A program made the translations under genes and the position numbers. 64,000 nt of DNA from Costus lasius (lineage: Eukaryota > Streptophyta > Magnoliopsida > Zingiberales > Costaceae), in the NCBI GenBank assembly GCA_027563935.2, contig CM050453.2, positions 68,928,018-68,992,017 of the forward strand. The letters run 5' to 3'. Positions within the stretch are counted from its first letter, which is position 1. Every line of letters starts with the position of its first letter. Below the pieces are notes generated by a model that searched no databases, was not told the origin of the DNA, and saw only the letters and a list, made by a program, of their open reading frames with translations. Positions 20,477 to 32,190 of this stretch are shown piece after piece.

Positions 20477-23400
20477 ATGAGCTTCAATGTGCGATCCCTA
20501 CTGGAAAGGGAGAAGTTTGCTGGGCCGAACTTCTCTGACTGGTTCGGACACCTTAAGATCGTTCTTAAGGCAGAGAGGAATCTGTATGTCCTCGAGACGG
20601 CGATACCGCCGCAGCCCGCTCCGAACGCCGCAAGGGCGGTTCGGGATGCCTATGAAAAGCACGTCAATGATAGCATTGATGTCGCTTGCCTGATGCTAGC
20701 GTCTATGACGCCACCGCTGCAGCGTCAGCATGAGGATATGTCGGCTATAGAAATTATAGCGAACCTCAAGATGCTATATGCTGCACAGGCGAGGACAGAA
20801 CGCTATAATCTGACGAAGCTCTTCTTTCAGAGCAAACTGGCTGAAGGGAGCCCAGTGGGAGCTCACGTGCTCAAGATGATTGGGCACAAGGAGGCTCTGG
20901 AGAAACTGGGGCATACCATCAACCAGGAGCTTGCTGTAGACATAATTCTACAGTCTCTTCCGCCTTCTTTCGATGCGTTCATCATTAACTTTAATATGAA
21001 CAAAATCGATTGTACTCCGGCAGAGCTGTTGAATATGCTCTTGACTACTGAGGAAACTCTGAAGGGCAAGCCTTCAACCTCTGTCTTAATGGTTCCTTCT
21101 AGGAACAAGAAGAAGGGGAAGAAGGGCAAGGCCCCTGTCAAGAACTACAGTAAGGCACTGAAACAGAAGGTAAAGCGGTCGAAGGACAACAGGTGTTTCC
21201 ACTGTGGCCAGCTGGGTCACTGGAAAAAGGACTGTAAAGCGCTCCAAGGAGATAAGAGGGGAAGCATCGCTTCTGGCTCAGGTATATATGTGACTGAGGT
21301 CATGTTATCTTCTTCTACCATATCATGGGTGTTGGACACTGCATGTGGAGTTCACATTTGTTCAAATGTACAGGAACTCAAGAGAAGAAGGCAGGTGGGA
21401 CAGCATGAGGTAGACCTACGCGTTGGAAACGGGGCACGGGTTGCTGCTGTTGCTGTAGGAGACTATTTCATTTCTTTACCATCTGGCATTGTATTGGAAT
21501 TAAACAATTGTTATTTTGTACCCAGTATTACCAAGAATATTATCTCTATTCCTGCTCTTGTCAGGAAAGGATTTGCCTTTGAATGCAATATTTCAAAGTG
21601 TGTTTTATCTTGTGATAATATTGTGTATGCAACTGGTTCAATTAACAATGGGTTGTTCATGTTGGACATGGAAAATTCTATACAAAACATTGATAATAAG
21701 AAAGCCAAGTATGCTGATGACAGCACCTTGCTATGGCATAGTCGTTTAGGCCATATTAACGAGAAGCGCATTAAGCGGTTGCATGATCATGGACTGCTGG
21801 GATCATTCTCCTATGAGGAGATTGATACATGCAAAGCTTGTTTAATGGGTAAAATGACGAAGTCACCTTTTTCTAATAAAGGTCAAAGGGCTTCAGGTTT
21901 ACTTGACCTTATACACAGTGATGTGTGTGGGCCATTTAGTAAACATGCCAGAGGTGGCTATCAGTACTTCATTACCTTTACTGATGATTTCAGTAGGTAT
22001 GGGTATGTCTATTTGATGAGACATAAGAGTGAATCTTTTGACAAGTTCAAAGAGTTCAAAAATGAAGTACAGAATCAGCTAGGCCGAAATATCAAGGCAC
22101 TTCGCTCAGATCGAGGTGGAGAATACTTGAGTCATGCGTTTACTGACTATCTAAAGGAGTGTGGGATTATCTCACAGCTCACTCCGCCAGGAACACCGCA
22201 ATGGAATGGTGTGTCCGAGAGGAGAAATAGAACGTTACTTGATATGGTTCGTTCTATGATGAGTCAGGCTACTCTTCCATACTCCTTTTGGGGTTTTGCA
22301 CTGGAAACAGCTGCAAAGGTACTAAACCGAGTGCCATCCAAGGCAGTTTCAAAGACGCCATATGAGTTATGGTATGGGAAATAGCCTAGCTTGACATTTA
22401 TCAGGATCTGGGGTTGCGAGGCTTATGTCAAAAAGCTTGCCTCTGGGAAACTGGAGAGCAGATCTGAGAAATGCATCTTTGTCGGTTACCCTAAGGAAAC
22501 TAAGGGTTATTATTTCTACGATCCCAAAGAGAACAAAGTTTTTGTTGCTCGGACGGCCATATTTCTTGAGAAGGAATTTCTTCTGCAAGAGGCCAGTGGG
22601 AGAGAAATAAAGCTGGATGAGATTCCAGAGGAAGGACAAAGTAGTCAAGCACAGTTGGATGAGCCTGAGCCGGTAGATCAGGTTATTGAACAACCTGAGG
22701 CTCAGATATCACGGGAACCGCAAAGATCGGGAAGGATCCGTCGTCAGCCTGAGCGCTATGATGGAGTCTACATCATTGATAATGATGAACCCCTCACTTA
22801 TGCGGATGCGGTCAGTGGACCGGAGTCAGCTAGATGGCTTGAAGCTATGCGAGCCGAGATGGACTCCATGTCAGATAACCAGGTCTGGGATTTGGTTGAT
22901 CCGCCTCCGGGAGTAATCCCTATAGGCTGTAAATGGATCTTCAAGAAGAAGATTGACATGGATGGTAACGTTGTTACCTATAAAGGCAGGCTAGTTGCGA
23001 AAGGTTTCAAACAAATCTACGGGATAGATTATGATGAAACTTTCTCTCCTGTAGCCATGTTTAAGTCTATTCGGATTCTTTTCGCAATAGCTGCATATTA
23101 CGATTATGAGATCTGGCAGATGGATGTGAAAACAGCTTTCCTTAATGGAAATCTGGATGAGGATGTGTATATGACACAACCTGAAGGTTTCACTAATCCA
23201 TCAGATCGTCATAAAATATGCAAGTTAAAGAAGTCCATTTATGGACTTAAGCAAGCATCAAGAAGCTGGAATATTCGTTTTGATGAATCAATCTCTGAGT
23301 TTGGCTTCATCAAGAACGAAGATGACCCGTGTGTATATAAGAGGTTTAGTGGGAGCGTAATTACATTCCTAATCCTCTACGTCGATGATATCTTGATCAT

Positions 23401-24412
23401 TGGAAATGATATTCCTGAAATGCATGCTGTTAAAGCATGGTTAAGGAAATGTTTCCAGATGAAAGATCTAGGAGAAGCAGCCTATGTATTAGGTGTGAAA
23501 ATCTACAGGGATAGATCTAAGAGGCTTCTCGGGCTGTGCCAGAGTACTTACATCGATAAAGTCCTGGAGAGATTTCATTTAGAGAATTCTAAACGAGGAT
23601 ATCTTCCAGTCAGACATGGTCTGAATCTTTCGAAGAGTCAGTGTCCACAAACATAGACTGAGAAAGATGAAATGGACAATACGCCTTATGCTTCGGCTAT
23701 TGGGTCCATTATGTATGCGATGTTGTGTACTCGCCCAGACGTCGCTTACGGGTTAAGCGTGACCAGTCGATTCCAAAGTAATCCAGGTTTGGCGCACTGG
23801 ATTGCAGTCAAGAACATTATAAAATATCTGCGGAGGACCAAAGATATGTTCTTGATATATGGTGGTCAGGAAGAACTCAGTATTGAAGGATATACTGACG
23901 CTTCGTTCCAGTCGGACCAGGATGATTTCCGATCGCAATCAGGCTATGTTTTTAGCTTGAATGGAGGTGCTGTGGTGTGGAAGAGTTTCAAACAGTCAAC
24001 TGTTGCTGATTCCACAACAGAAGCCGAGTATGTTGCAGCCTCGGAAGCATCCAAGGAGGCAGTGTGGATTCGTAAGTTCGTGAGAGAACTTGGTGTTGTT
24101 CCTTCGAGTGCAGATCCTTTGGTTATCTTCTGTGATAACACTGGAGCAATCGCACAAGCAAAGGAACCACGGTCGCACCAGAAGTCCAAGCACATACAGA
24201 GACGGTTTCACTTGATCCGGGAGATCATTGATCGTGGCGAGATCAAAATATGCAAGGTTCATACAGATGACAATCTGGCAGACCCGCTTACCAAGCCTCT
24301 GGCGCAGCAGAAGCATGAGAAGCACTGTAATAATATGGGTTTGAGATTTCCAACCATTAGATTAAGTGCAAGTGGGAGATTGTTGGGGTATGCCCTTAAG
24401 GCTAATGTTTGA
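20477..24412 (+). pseudogene. copia-2 gag-pol polyprotein with two amber stops and a terminal frameshift
   Basis: The ATG at 20477 (MSFNVRSLLEREKF) opens a single frame of about 1294 codons in the undamaged plan. Domains by codon: gag to ~230; CCHC knuckle from Cys240 (CFHCGQLGHWKKDC); protease Asp287 (LDTACG); integrase zinc region from His421, catalytic Asp482, Asp545 and Glu581 (35-residue spacing); RT with YVDD at 970-971; RNase H Asp1141. TAG codons at 22382-22384 and 23654-23656 replace CAG seen in other copies. One missing base near 24352 changes the last residues and lets the frame run through the polypurine tract into the LTR, ending at 24412. The protein would supply coat, protease, integrase and polymerase for a virus-like particle. 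Confidence 0.93.
24370..24380 (+). other. copia-2 polypurine tract
   Basis: AAGTGGGAGAT lies directly before the 3' LTR, identical to the tract in copies 1 and 3. Confidence 0.85.
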
Positions 24413-26098
24413 GGCCTTGGGATTGTATAAGTATCATGTAATAAACTCTTATGTTTATAAAGGCATGGTTATTATTCAGGTTGCTACCTTGTCTGCTGTA
24501 ATAAGTGTACTTCTGAATAATGTCTCAAAGCTGTTCAGCTAGGCTGACATGCATATGTCCTTAGTCGAGATATCTTGGTGAACATGAGACAGCCTTGATA
24601 TGATTGAGACTAATATGTGTTCTAATCTTATAGGATGCTTCGAGCATGGAATAAGATGTAGACTCATGGGTACATTGGATGTACTGGACAGACCCTACTA
24701 GGATATTCAATTACTTGTCACAATGTGAATGATCCTTGTAAGCACCAAGTGGCACATGTCCTCTGACTTGAGATCACTTGTGTTTCTAAATGATGATTGT
24801 CATTGTCTTGAGGTAGTTCAATTTCATTTGAAACATAATGATTATAGACTATCTTGGATGGTGAGCTTGAATCAGGTTAGGGCACTAGTGATAGACATAG
24901 GATTGCCGTCTCCTTGTTTAAGGAGTGTGATGTTCTAAAGGGGCCCCCCTATATGAGATGATTGAGATAGTGTATGGCCATACCCAGATGACTATGTTCA
25001 TCTGATCTAATCATGCTCATCGTATTGGAGTTACAAGCTTGACCCGCTTGTCCAATAAGAACATCCAGTGGCAAAGGACACATGTATGCCTAGTGAAGTT
25101 GATTCACACTTGTGCTGTGGTTTGGGTGAAGTCTTGGAAAACTCTTTCCTTTATATCGGGAGACAGTGATGTGTTGCTAGATACCCCTCACTGATCGTGA
25201 TAACGAAAGTTATCGTTACCGACATTTAAAGGAAACCCTCAGGGTCGCACAATTTGATGATATAGCTTACTTAAGTCAGATCGTGTGGACTGAATTGTTT
25301 GGGTTCAGTTTAAAGGGATAGAGGCTCTGATTGTAAGTGAGATCTGGTCTGATCATGTTTGATTGATTGGGACTTGAGATCGGTAAGCTTCGATCGAGAG
25401 TATTGATGCTAGATCGGTGAGATCAAGAGTATCACGAGATCAACGGTTAGATATTGAACCATTGGTTCAATGAGATCTAGACCATGGCTTGGGCTGGTTT
25501 AATTTGGTTCTTGAACCAAATTGAAATGGATTGAAGTGGCTTGAACCGGTTCACAAGGGTGAACGCTTGGTTCAAGGGGTTAGGCGTTTTGGTTCGGTAA
25601 TGGGCGCATAGCTTCATCTCTTCCATTTATGGAAAGTATTGAAGGCGACTTCACCTTAACGCCAAAGCGTTTTGAACGCTCGACTTCACTCCTCTCTTCT
25701 CAACGTTCATCCTTGGAGGTGAGTGCATTCGGACGAGAAGAGGAGGAAGGTTGCTCTCGCCAAGCTTGATCTCCAAATCTCCTTCACGCGACAAGGGATA
25801 CTTTGGAGCCTTGCTAGCACAAGGGACGTTCAAGGTGTAGGCCTTCTTCTTCTTGTGTGCGATTCCTTTGGAGAAGTTCTCTTTGAACTTTGCTTCCAAG
25901 CCGACATCCGATCTATGGCATTGGTATGATCACATTCTTGATCTATTGAAATATTATAGTTGATCATATGAGCACATAAGCGATTGAATTCTTGAAACCC
26001 TAGCAAAATGCATGCGCCCCCTTGTTTAGGGTTTTCGGCCCCCCCCTCATGAAAGGGGTTTTTAACCGCTTGCGCTCCCCCTTGAAGGGGACCCTTCA
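24381..26098 (+). repeat. copia-2 3' LTR (family 1)
   Basis: It starts TGTTGGGG, ends GGACCCTTCA and is followed by ATAAT (26099-26103), the target duplication. The GATAAC-GAAA-GTTATC hairpin is at 25199-25214. Confidence 0.95.
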
Positions 26099-26103
26099 AT
26101 AAT

Positions 26104-27720
26104 TCACTTAACAAGGAAATCAACTCGCTTTCACGCAGATAATTTACAAGAACCGATCCGCACTTTCGTGCAGGATCTATTCGATTGTTAAATAAAAGTG
26201 AATCATCAACAAAGAACTCAAGGATCACTTTCATGCATCCGAATTCTAAGTTAATAATCTCAAGTGGAAACTGAAGGATCACTTTCGTGCATCCGAATCT
26301 CAACACAGGTTCTACTTAAGGTTCTCCAACAATCTAATATTCAATTTCTTGCAATATTATCATGTTTGTTTCATTAACTCAATCCTAGATTAGATTATCA
26401 ATCATGGCATTAAACTATTATAATTAAGAAATAAGAATAAACCTAATTTCTTACGGTGAGTTCCTAATGTTCAATTTTAGGGTTCCAAGTTCTCAAGCAA
26501 ATCACCTTTCGGTCCTTATTGCGAAAACTCTAAAACATGCTTGATAATATGAATCTATGGAGAATTAAAAAGCAATAATCACAGAAGCAGAATTATCATA
26601 CTAAAATTACACTTGATGAAATAAAAGTTATCTAGTCATTAAGAAATCAAAGGGAATTACTTCCCCATGTCCCAAAAGAAGTTTAAGCTAGCATGGTAGG
26701 AAGATTACAATACTCCATGGTTCAGAGGGATCAAAAATCGAAGAGAAGGATGAAATTACTAAATACAACACGACTATAATGGAAATTATAGCCGTAATTT
26801 CCATGTGAACAGTAGTCGGCGGCGTGCTTTCGTCGATTTCTTCTCCGATCGACCTCCTTTCACTCTGAAACTTCTGAGGTATCTTCTCCTCCTCTAAGCG
26901 CAACTTTCCTTCAAATTGTGCGGCCGGAGATGTGCTGTACGCTTCTCAGCAGTGAACTCTAAGGCGATGTTGAAAATCTCAATTTCTCCCTCGAAGGTGG
27001 ATGAAAATTATGGCTTTTTGTCTGTGTGTCTTCTCCTCCAAAAAACTTTTTTTGCTTCTTGCGGATCTTCAATTTATGGCTTGGATCGTCTGCAATCGAT
27101 CACACAAAAATCGGGCTTCAAACCGTCTGGAAGAATCGAATGCTAGGAATAGAATTACGGCCGTAATAATTATTACGGCAGTGCCGTAATTTCAGCAAAG
27201 TTCTCGGTACAGCAATTATCCAGAATTACGGTACTGTGAAATACATTACGGTAGTGCCGTATTTTCGTCAAATCTTTTAGGTGAAAAATTGACTTGAAAT
27301 ACGGCCCGTGAAATCCATTACGGCAGTGCCGTAATTCTTCCGAAACTTTCTATTCAAAATCGTCCCAAAATATGGCAGTACTCAAAAATTAAGGCAGTAC
27401 CGTGGTTTCTTATGTAAGTGTAGTGAAACCTCGGTACCATAATTTGGATTACAGTAGTGCTGTAATTTGCTGTGAAGCTCCAATTTGCATGAAATTTGAC
27501 ATGTAATCTTCTCTTGATGGTGGGAATTCATCCATGCATCTGAATTGCTTGAAAACGCTAAAAAAATCGTGTCTTTTTACTTGAAAATCATCAAAAACCA
27601 AAAAGAGTGTAGATTCCGCAGTATTTGATAAAAAAAAGGCATAAAAATAAGCAAAGTTGTATGAATATGACACAAAAAGATCTATGAGCACAAAATTTTC
27701 CATAAATTTTGGTGTCATCA
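26104..27720 (-). repeat. Element A 5' LTR, main part
   Basis: It continues the LTR cut at 16956 and ends (plus strand) TTTTGGTGTCATCA at 27720, giving a rejoined LTR of about 1.87 kb. GAAA-loop hairpins on the minus strand lie at 26155-26177 (GATCC-T-GCAC-GAAA-GTGC-GGATC), 26222-26240 and 26276-26294. The ORFs in it are not credible genes. Confidence 0.88.
27151..27470 (-). repeat. TACGG palindrome array, copy 4 (element A 5' LTR)
   Basis: It contains a perfect 19-base ATTACGGCAGTGCCGTAAT palindrome with a one-base centre at 27172-27190, then related palindromes near 27245, 27318, 27390 and 27451, about 61-73 bp apart. It is collinear with 9991-10305. Confidence 0.88.
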
Positions 27721-28474
27721 GCCACCAAGCAAAGATGTGTCGCCATCATGCAAAGTCCACCAACTCTTCTCTTATCACCTATAGTGCACTAACTAGAAGA
27801 AAGTGCCATCATCACCTATAGTTCGCTAAATAAGTGTTTCCCAGCTATTCTTGTTATGATAAAGATGAAATTTGTTTATAAAGAAATTGCCTTCTCTCAG
27901 ACAAACAATTTACACCGAATCCACTATCTGTTTTACGTCAAGCAATACGTGGAGTAACTCCCGATATAGCAGTAAAAGCAAGACGTGTAGGCGGATCGAC
28001 TCATCAAGTTCCTATTCACTCCCATGACTTGCTATTCAGTGTTTAAAATAGTAAATTAGACAAAGAAAGTTAAAAATCACTTTCATGGCTTAATTCTCAG
28101 TGTCAATATCTCAAACAAAATTAAATAATCTCATATCTTAATTTCATAGGTTTCACTAAATGGTTTGCAACAATCCAAATCACCTCTCGGTACATATTTT
28201 CATGTCTATTTCAATAAAAATTTCTAGATCAGATTATCTGCAAGAATTTTTGCATCAAAACTTAGGAATTAAGAACAAACCTATTCTCATAGCATAAGTT
28301 CCTAAAATATAATTTAAAGGTTCCGAGTTTTGTAAGTCACCTCTCAGTTCATGTTACAAACTCTAAAACATGTTGATATTCTAAATCTAGAAAAGATTAA
28401 AGATAATTATTACTTAAGTAAAATTATCATATCAAAGAACAACTGACAAAATAGAGATTATCCAATTATCTCAG
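27721..28474 (-). repeat. Element B LTR region, diverged, with embedded plastid DNA
   Basis: 27721-27840 is unassigned and holds two short repeats of ATCACCTATAGT. From about 27840 it resembles Athila-like LTR sequence (TATGATAAAGAT block; TTAAGAACAAACCT and GTTCCTAAAAT blocks near 28270). It is interrupted at 27918-28016 by rps7 sequence, and at 28474 by a solo LTR whose target duplication is CTCAG. Confidence 0.6.
27918..28016 (+). pseudogene. rps7: Fragment of plastid rps7
   Basis: These 99 bases translate without a stop into 33 residues containing [20 protein letters not shown] followed by STHQVPI. This is the well-conserved centre of chloroplast ribosomal protein S7, a 30S subunit protein of about 155 residues. 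Neither end of the gene is present, and flanking sequence is retroelement-like. It is best read as a short nuclear insert of plastid DNA, probably captured during break repair. Bacterial or mitochondrial S7 would be expected to match less well. It is non-functional. I identified it from memory of the protein, not by a search. Confidence 0.88.
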
Positions 28475-30205
28475 TGTTAGTGTTATGCCCTGAGACCTAT
28501 GTTTTGGTCTAGACATATGTACTACATACATTGATATTTATAGATATCTTGGCATTGTCGTTCTCAAGGCTTATTATACATCTGCGCATATGTATGTTTA
28601 CATGATGATGTCCCTCGAGATATTACTATCTCAGTTTGCTTATGTCCTGAGTCGAGTACCATAGTGGATAGGGGATAGCTATGGTGCGGGTGAGACTCGT
28701 TTATGCGCTGGTTAGCACGGGTTGCTTAACGTAGGCATAAGGGTATGTCAAGGGAGATATACTGGACCGACCCGCCGTGAGAGTTCTTTTTGGTGTCTCA
28801 AGAAGAATCTCACAGTGATAGAGTTGTATCTGTCCTTTGACTTGAGGGAGATTGTATCTCTGTGTTGTAAGGGATATACTTTGATACAACCTAACGCCTC
28901 GCCGTAATAGGGAGGTCATAACGGTTGTTATTGGGTATGTCTTAAAGCAATACGAGAGGTATGTCTTGCCGACAGAGGATTTGCCCCTTCCTTGCGGGGA
29001 AGTTTGATGTCCATGTGCCCCTAGATGGTGCATGACTGAAAGCGTGTGGCCACACCTAGGTTTAGCCTGATTTAGTCATGACGATTGTAGTTGGAATAAA
29101 CAAGTATGACACACTCGTCCAACTTGGACGATCAGCCTGGCAAAGGGACATAGATACTCTTATACCTTATCACAGTTTTGAGGTTGTCGATGGCAACATT
29201 TATTCCAATGAATTGGGTAGCGGCGATGTACTACTAGGTGCCACTCACCACTGGTGATGATTAAGTCATCACTGCCAACGTCAGAGGGACCTACAAGGTC
29301 GCACACCTAGACGCTAGAGACTCCGTATTGATCAGTTAGCCTCTAATCGGATCATTATATGATTCAGATCATTTTAGGAAGCTGATGCTATGGGATTTCT
29401 TATGAGGAGATAAGACTTTATTTTGTTTATGTTTGACCACTAGTTGACTCTAGTGGACCACGTTTGACCTCTGTTGACCTGAGTTGTCAAAATGAGTCAA
29501 ACAAGGGTCTTAGTGCAAGTTTGGGCTTGACACTTTAGTCACATGAATGAAATAAAAACATTAATTGACAAGAGAATTTTTCTCTTAGTTAATTAATATG
29601 TATAGGCGCATTTTACTTGGTGAGTCTCGAACCCGAGACCCAAGGGTGGCGCCTAAACATAGTCCCGCATGGGAAAAATCTCCAAAGAGTAGCTGGCTCT
29701 TCTATTATAAATAGGGAGGCTCTCTTAGTTAATTAATATGTATAAGAGCATTTTGCACTAGTCTCTTCTCTCATCTCCTGTTGTCGCCTCCCCTCTGCTC
29801 CTTGGCGTGAGGTTCTTGTAGGCGACGATAATAAGAAAGTTTTTGCATCAAGGTTGGGACAAGTTGTAGTGCTGCCCACACCTTGTCGCCAATGCTTCCC
29901 CTTCTCCTTGGCATGTGGTCTTCGTGATTGGCGCAAGTAGAGAAGAAGTTAGAGCCGTGGATCTCTTCTCCCGAAGCTAGCACATGCATGGAGTGGAGGA
30001 GTCTCGAGGCAGTCTGTGTGTGCTCGATTGTAGAGGGCGGGCTTTTGCGCATCTCAGTCATCGCCAACATCAAACTGCTAAGTGAGGTATACCCCTATCA
30101 CATATTTTGTATTCTTCGTAAAACGGTCCTTATTGTTGAATTAGGAATCTCGTTTCAGGCTCACTTCTGTTGTTTTCATTTTAAATAGCCTGGGGATTCC
30201 CAACA
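28475..30205 (+). mobile_element. Solo LTR, copia-type family 2, second copy
   Basis: It starts TGTTAGTGTTATGCCC, ends GATTCCCAACA and is flanked by CTCAG (28470-28474 and 30206-30210). It is clearly diverged from 4080-6011 but collinear. A good TATA box (ATTATAAATAGGG) lies near 29704. An inverted repeat GTGATGA-TTAAG-TCATCAC (29254-29272) sits where the other copy has TGACC-TTT-GGTCA. CTCGAACCCGAGAC near 29626 resembles an antisense pol III B-box. No internal region remains. Confidence 0.9.
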
Positions 30206-30210
30206 CTCAG

Positions 30211-30490
30211 AAATTAAGAGGATTACTCCCCCCCTGTCCCAAAAAAAAGGTTTTTATGCTATCATGGTAAGAGTTTTACAATAATGTGTCATTTCAGAAA
30301 AAATCAGAATTCAAAGAAGGAGAAAAATATAGTTACTGATGTTACAGGGGTGTGAAATAATTCACAACCTGTAATTTCTGTGCGAAAGCACTGTGAATAG
30401 TAGTCACGCCCATGTTTTTGTTGATTCCTCCTTTGATCGAACTCCTTTCGATCTGAAACTCTCTGTATGTCTTCTCCTTCCTCAAACGTA
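30211..30490 (-). repeat. Element B LTR, middle segment
   Basis: It is Athila-like LTR sequence between two insertions. It contains a long inverted repeat at 30342-30374: TTACAGG / CCTGTAA outside, TGTGAA / TTCACA inside, loop ATAA. This lies where the element A LTR has a simpler GCTGTAAT palindrome region. Confidence 0.7.
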
Positions 30491-30495
30491 GTTTC

Positions 30496-32176
30496 TGTTG
30501 GGGTATGCCCTTAAGGCTAATGTTTGAGGCCTTGGGATTGTAACAGTATCATGTATAAACTCTTATGTTTATAAAGGCATGGTTGTTATTCAGTTTGTTA
30601 CATTGTCTGCTGCAATAAGTGTACTTCTGAATAATGTCTCAAAGCTGTTCAGCTAGGCTGACATGCAGTTAAGTCCTTAGTTGATATATCTTGGTGAACA
30701 TGAGACAGCCTTGATATGATTAAGACTAATATGTGTTCTAATCTTATAGGATGCTTCGAGCATGGAATAAGATGTAGACTCATGGGTACATTGGATGTAC
30801 TGGACAGACCCTATTTGGATATTCAATTGCTTGTCACAATGTGAATAATCCTTGTTTGCTACAAGTGGCACATGTCCTCTGACTTGAGATCACTTGTGTT
30901 TCTAAATGATGATTGTCATTGTTTTGAGGTAGTTCAATATCATTTGAAACATAATGGTTATAGACTATCTTGGATGGTGAGCTTGAGTCATGTTAGGGCA
31001 CTAGTGATAGATATAGGATTGCCGTCTCCTTGTTTGGAGTGTGATGTTCTAATGGGGCCCCCTGGATGAGATGATTGAGAGAGTGTATGGCCATACCCAG
31101 GTGACTGTGTTCATCTGATCTAATCATGCTCATCATATTGGAGTTACAAGCTTGACACGCTTGTCCAATAAGAACATCCAGTGGCAAAGGAATCATGTAT
31201 GCCTAGTGAGTTGATTCACACTTGTGCTGTTGTTTGGGTGTAGTCTTGGAAGACTCTTTTCTTTATATCGGGAGACAGTGATGTGTTGCTAGATACCCCT
31301 CACTGTTCGTGATAACGTAAGTTATCGTTACCGACATTTAAAGGAAACCCTCAGGGTCGCACAATTTGATGATATGGCTTACTTAAGTCAGATCGTGTGG
31401 ACTGAATTGTTTAAGTTCAGTTTAAAGGAATTTAGTCTCTGATTGTAAGTGAGATCTGGTCTGATCATGTTTGATTGATTAGGGCTTGAGATCGGTAAGC
31501 TTCGATTGAGAGAATGGATGCTAGATCGGTGAGATCAGAAGCATCGAGAGATCAACGGTTAGATCTGAAGCCTTAGGGTTTAATTGAGATCTAGACTAAT
31601 TGCTTGGCTTATTTGGTTTCTTGAACTGAACCAACTTGAACCGGCTCATCATATAAGCGCATGGTTCAAAGGGGAGAGCTAATAGCGTTAAGGAAAATTC
31701 ATGGTCGCATGAATTGGAGACTTTGCTATTTTTAGATAGCACTTCTCTAAACGTGACCACGCCTCACGTTAACGCAAAAAAGGGAAGCTCTATTCTCGCC
31801 TCTCGCCCTTCTCTCTCGACACACTCGTGTGTGGTGACGACTTCAAGTCTCTAGGAGAGGATTCGGCCAAGAAGAAAAAAAATATCTCTTTCCTTCCACA
31901 CGACAAGCACCTCTTGGAACCTTGCTAGCACAAGGAGCACCAAGGGAGTAGGCGGCTTCTTCATCTTGTGTGCGCATCCTTTGGAGGAGATCCTCTCGCT
32001 CTCTGCTTCCAAGACACCATCCAAGAGATGGCGATGGTATGGATCTTTCTCTTCTATACTAGCATTCGAAAGTTGATCATATGATATATTAAGATCTCTT
32101 GAAACCCTAGCTTCCCATGCGAATTTTATATGCGCCTCCCTTAGGGTTTCGGCCCCCTAGATTAAGGGGACTTTCA
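30496..32176 (+). repeat. copia-3 5' LTR (family 1)
   Basis: It starts TGTTGGGG and ends GGGGACTTTCA. TTTATAT lies at about 31262 and the hairpin GATAAC-GTAA-GTTATC at 31311-31326. The 3' third differs from copia-2, so the two represent different subfamilies. Confidence 0.95.
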
Positions 32177-32178
32177 AT

Positions 32179-32190
32179 TGGTATCAGAGC
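32179..32190 (+). other. copia-3 primer-binding site
   Basis: TGGTATCAGAGC, two bases after the LTR, is complementary to initiator tRNA-Met. Confidence 0.93.

Larger units (their letters stand above)
16957..26098 (+). mobile_element. copia-2: complete Ty1/copia element
   Basis: It has two LTRs of 1721 and 1718 bp, a primer site, a 1.8-kb leader, gag-pol, a polypurine tract and the 5-bp duplication ATAAT (16952-16956 and 26099-26103). By eye the LTRs differ at five substitutions and in the length of one C-run (11 against 8 at about 18615 and 26040), so insertion is recent. The long LTRs and leader suggest the Angela/Tork side of Ty1/copia; this is tentative. Two in-frame TAGs and a 1-bp deletion disable gag-pol. 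Confidence 0.95.
9429..27720 (-). mobile_element. Element A: pol-less Athila-like Ty3/gypsy element, interrupted by copia-2
   Basis: Order on the minus strand: 5' LTR (27720-26104 and 16956-16706), primer site (16681-16699), gag-protease (16583-14019), spacer with palindrome array, ATHILA-type ORF (13181-11770), 3' untranslated region, then a left-truncated 3' LTR (10561-9429). Without copia-2 it is about 9.1 kb. RT, RNase H and integrase are absent between the protease and the ATHILA ORF. Element C shows the same gap, so this is a family trait. A possible right target copy is GCCAC at 27721-27725; the left one is lost. Confidence 0.85.

Noticed and set aside
22382..22384. Programmed amber readthrough of gag-pol
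   Set aside because: The TAG positions differ in every copy, and each site is CAG or TGG in sister copies. A recoding stop would be at one conserved place.
16957..26098. A captured host gene in the long copia leaders
   Set aside because: The leader has no long open frame, and its conserved part is shared by all copies as structure rather than coding sequence.
27918..28016. Working rps7 gene
   Set aside because: Only about a fifth of the protein is encoded, with no start, stop or promoter.
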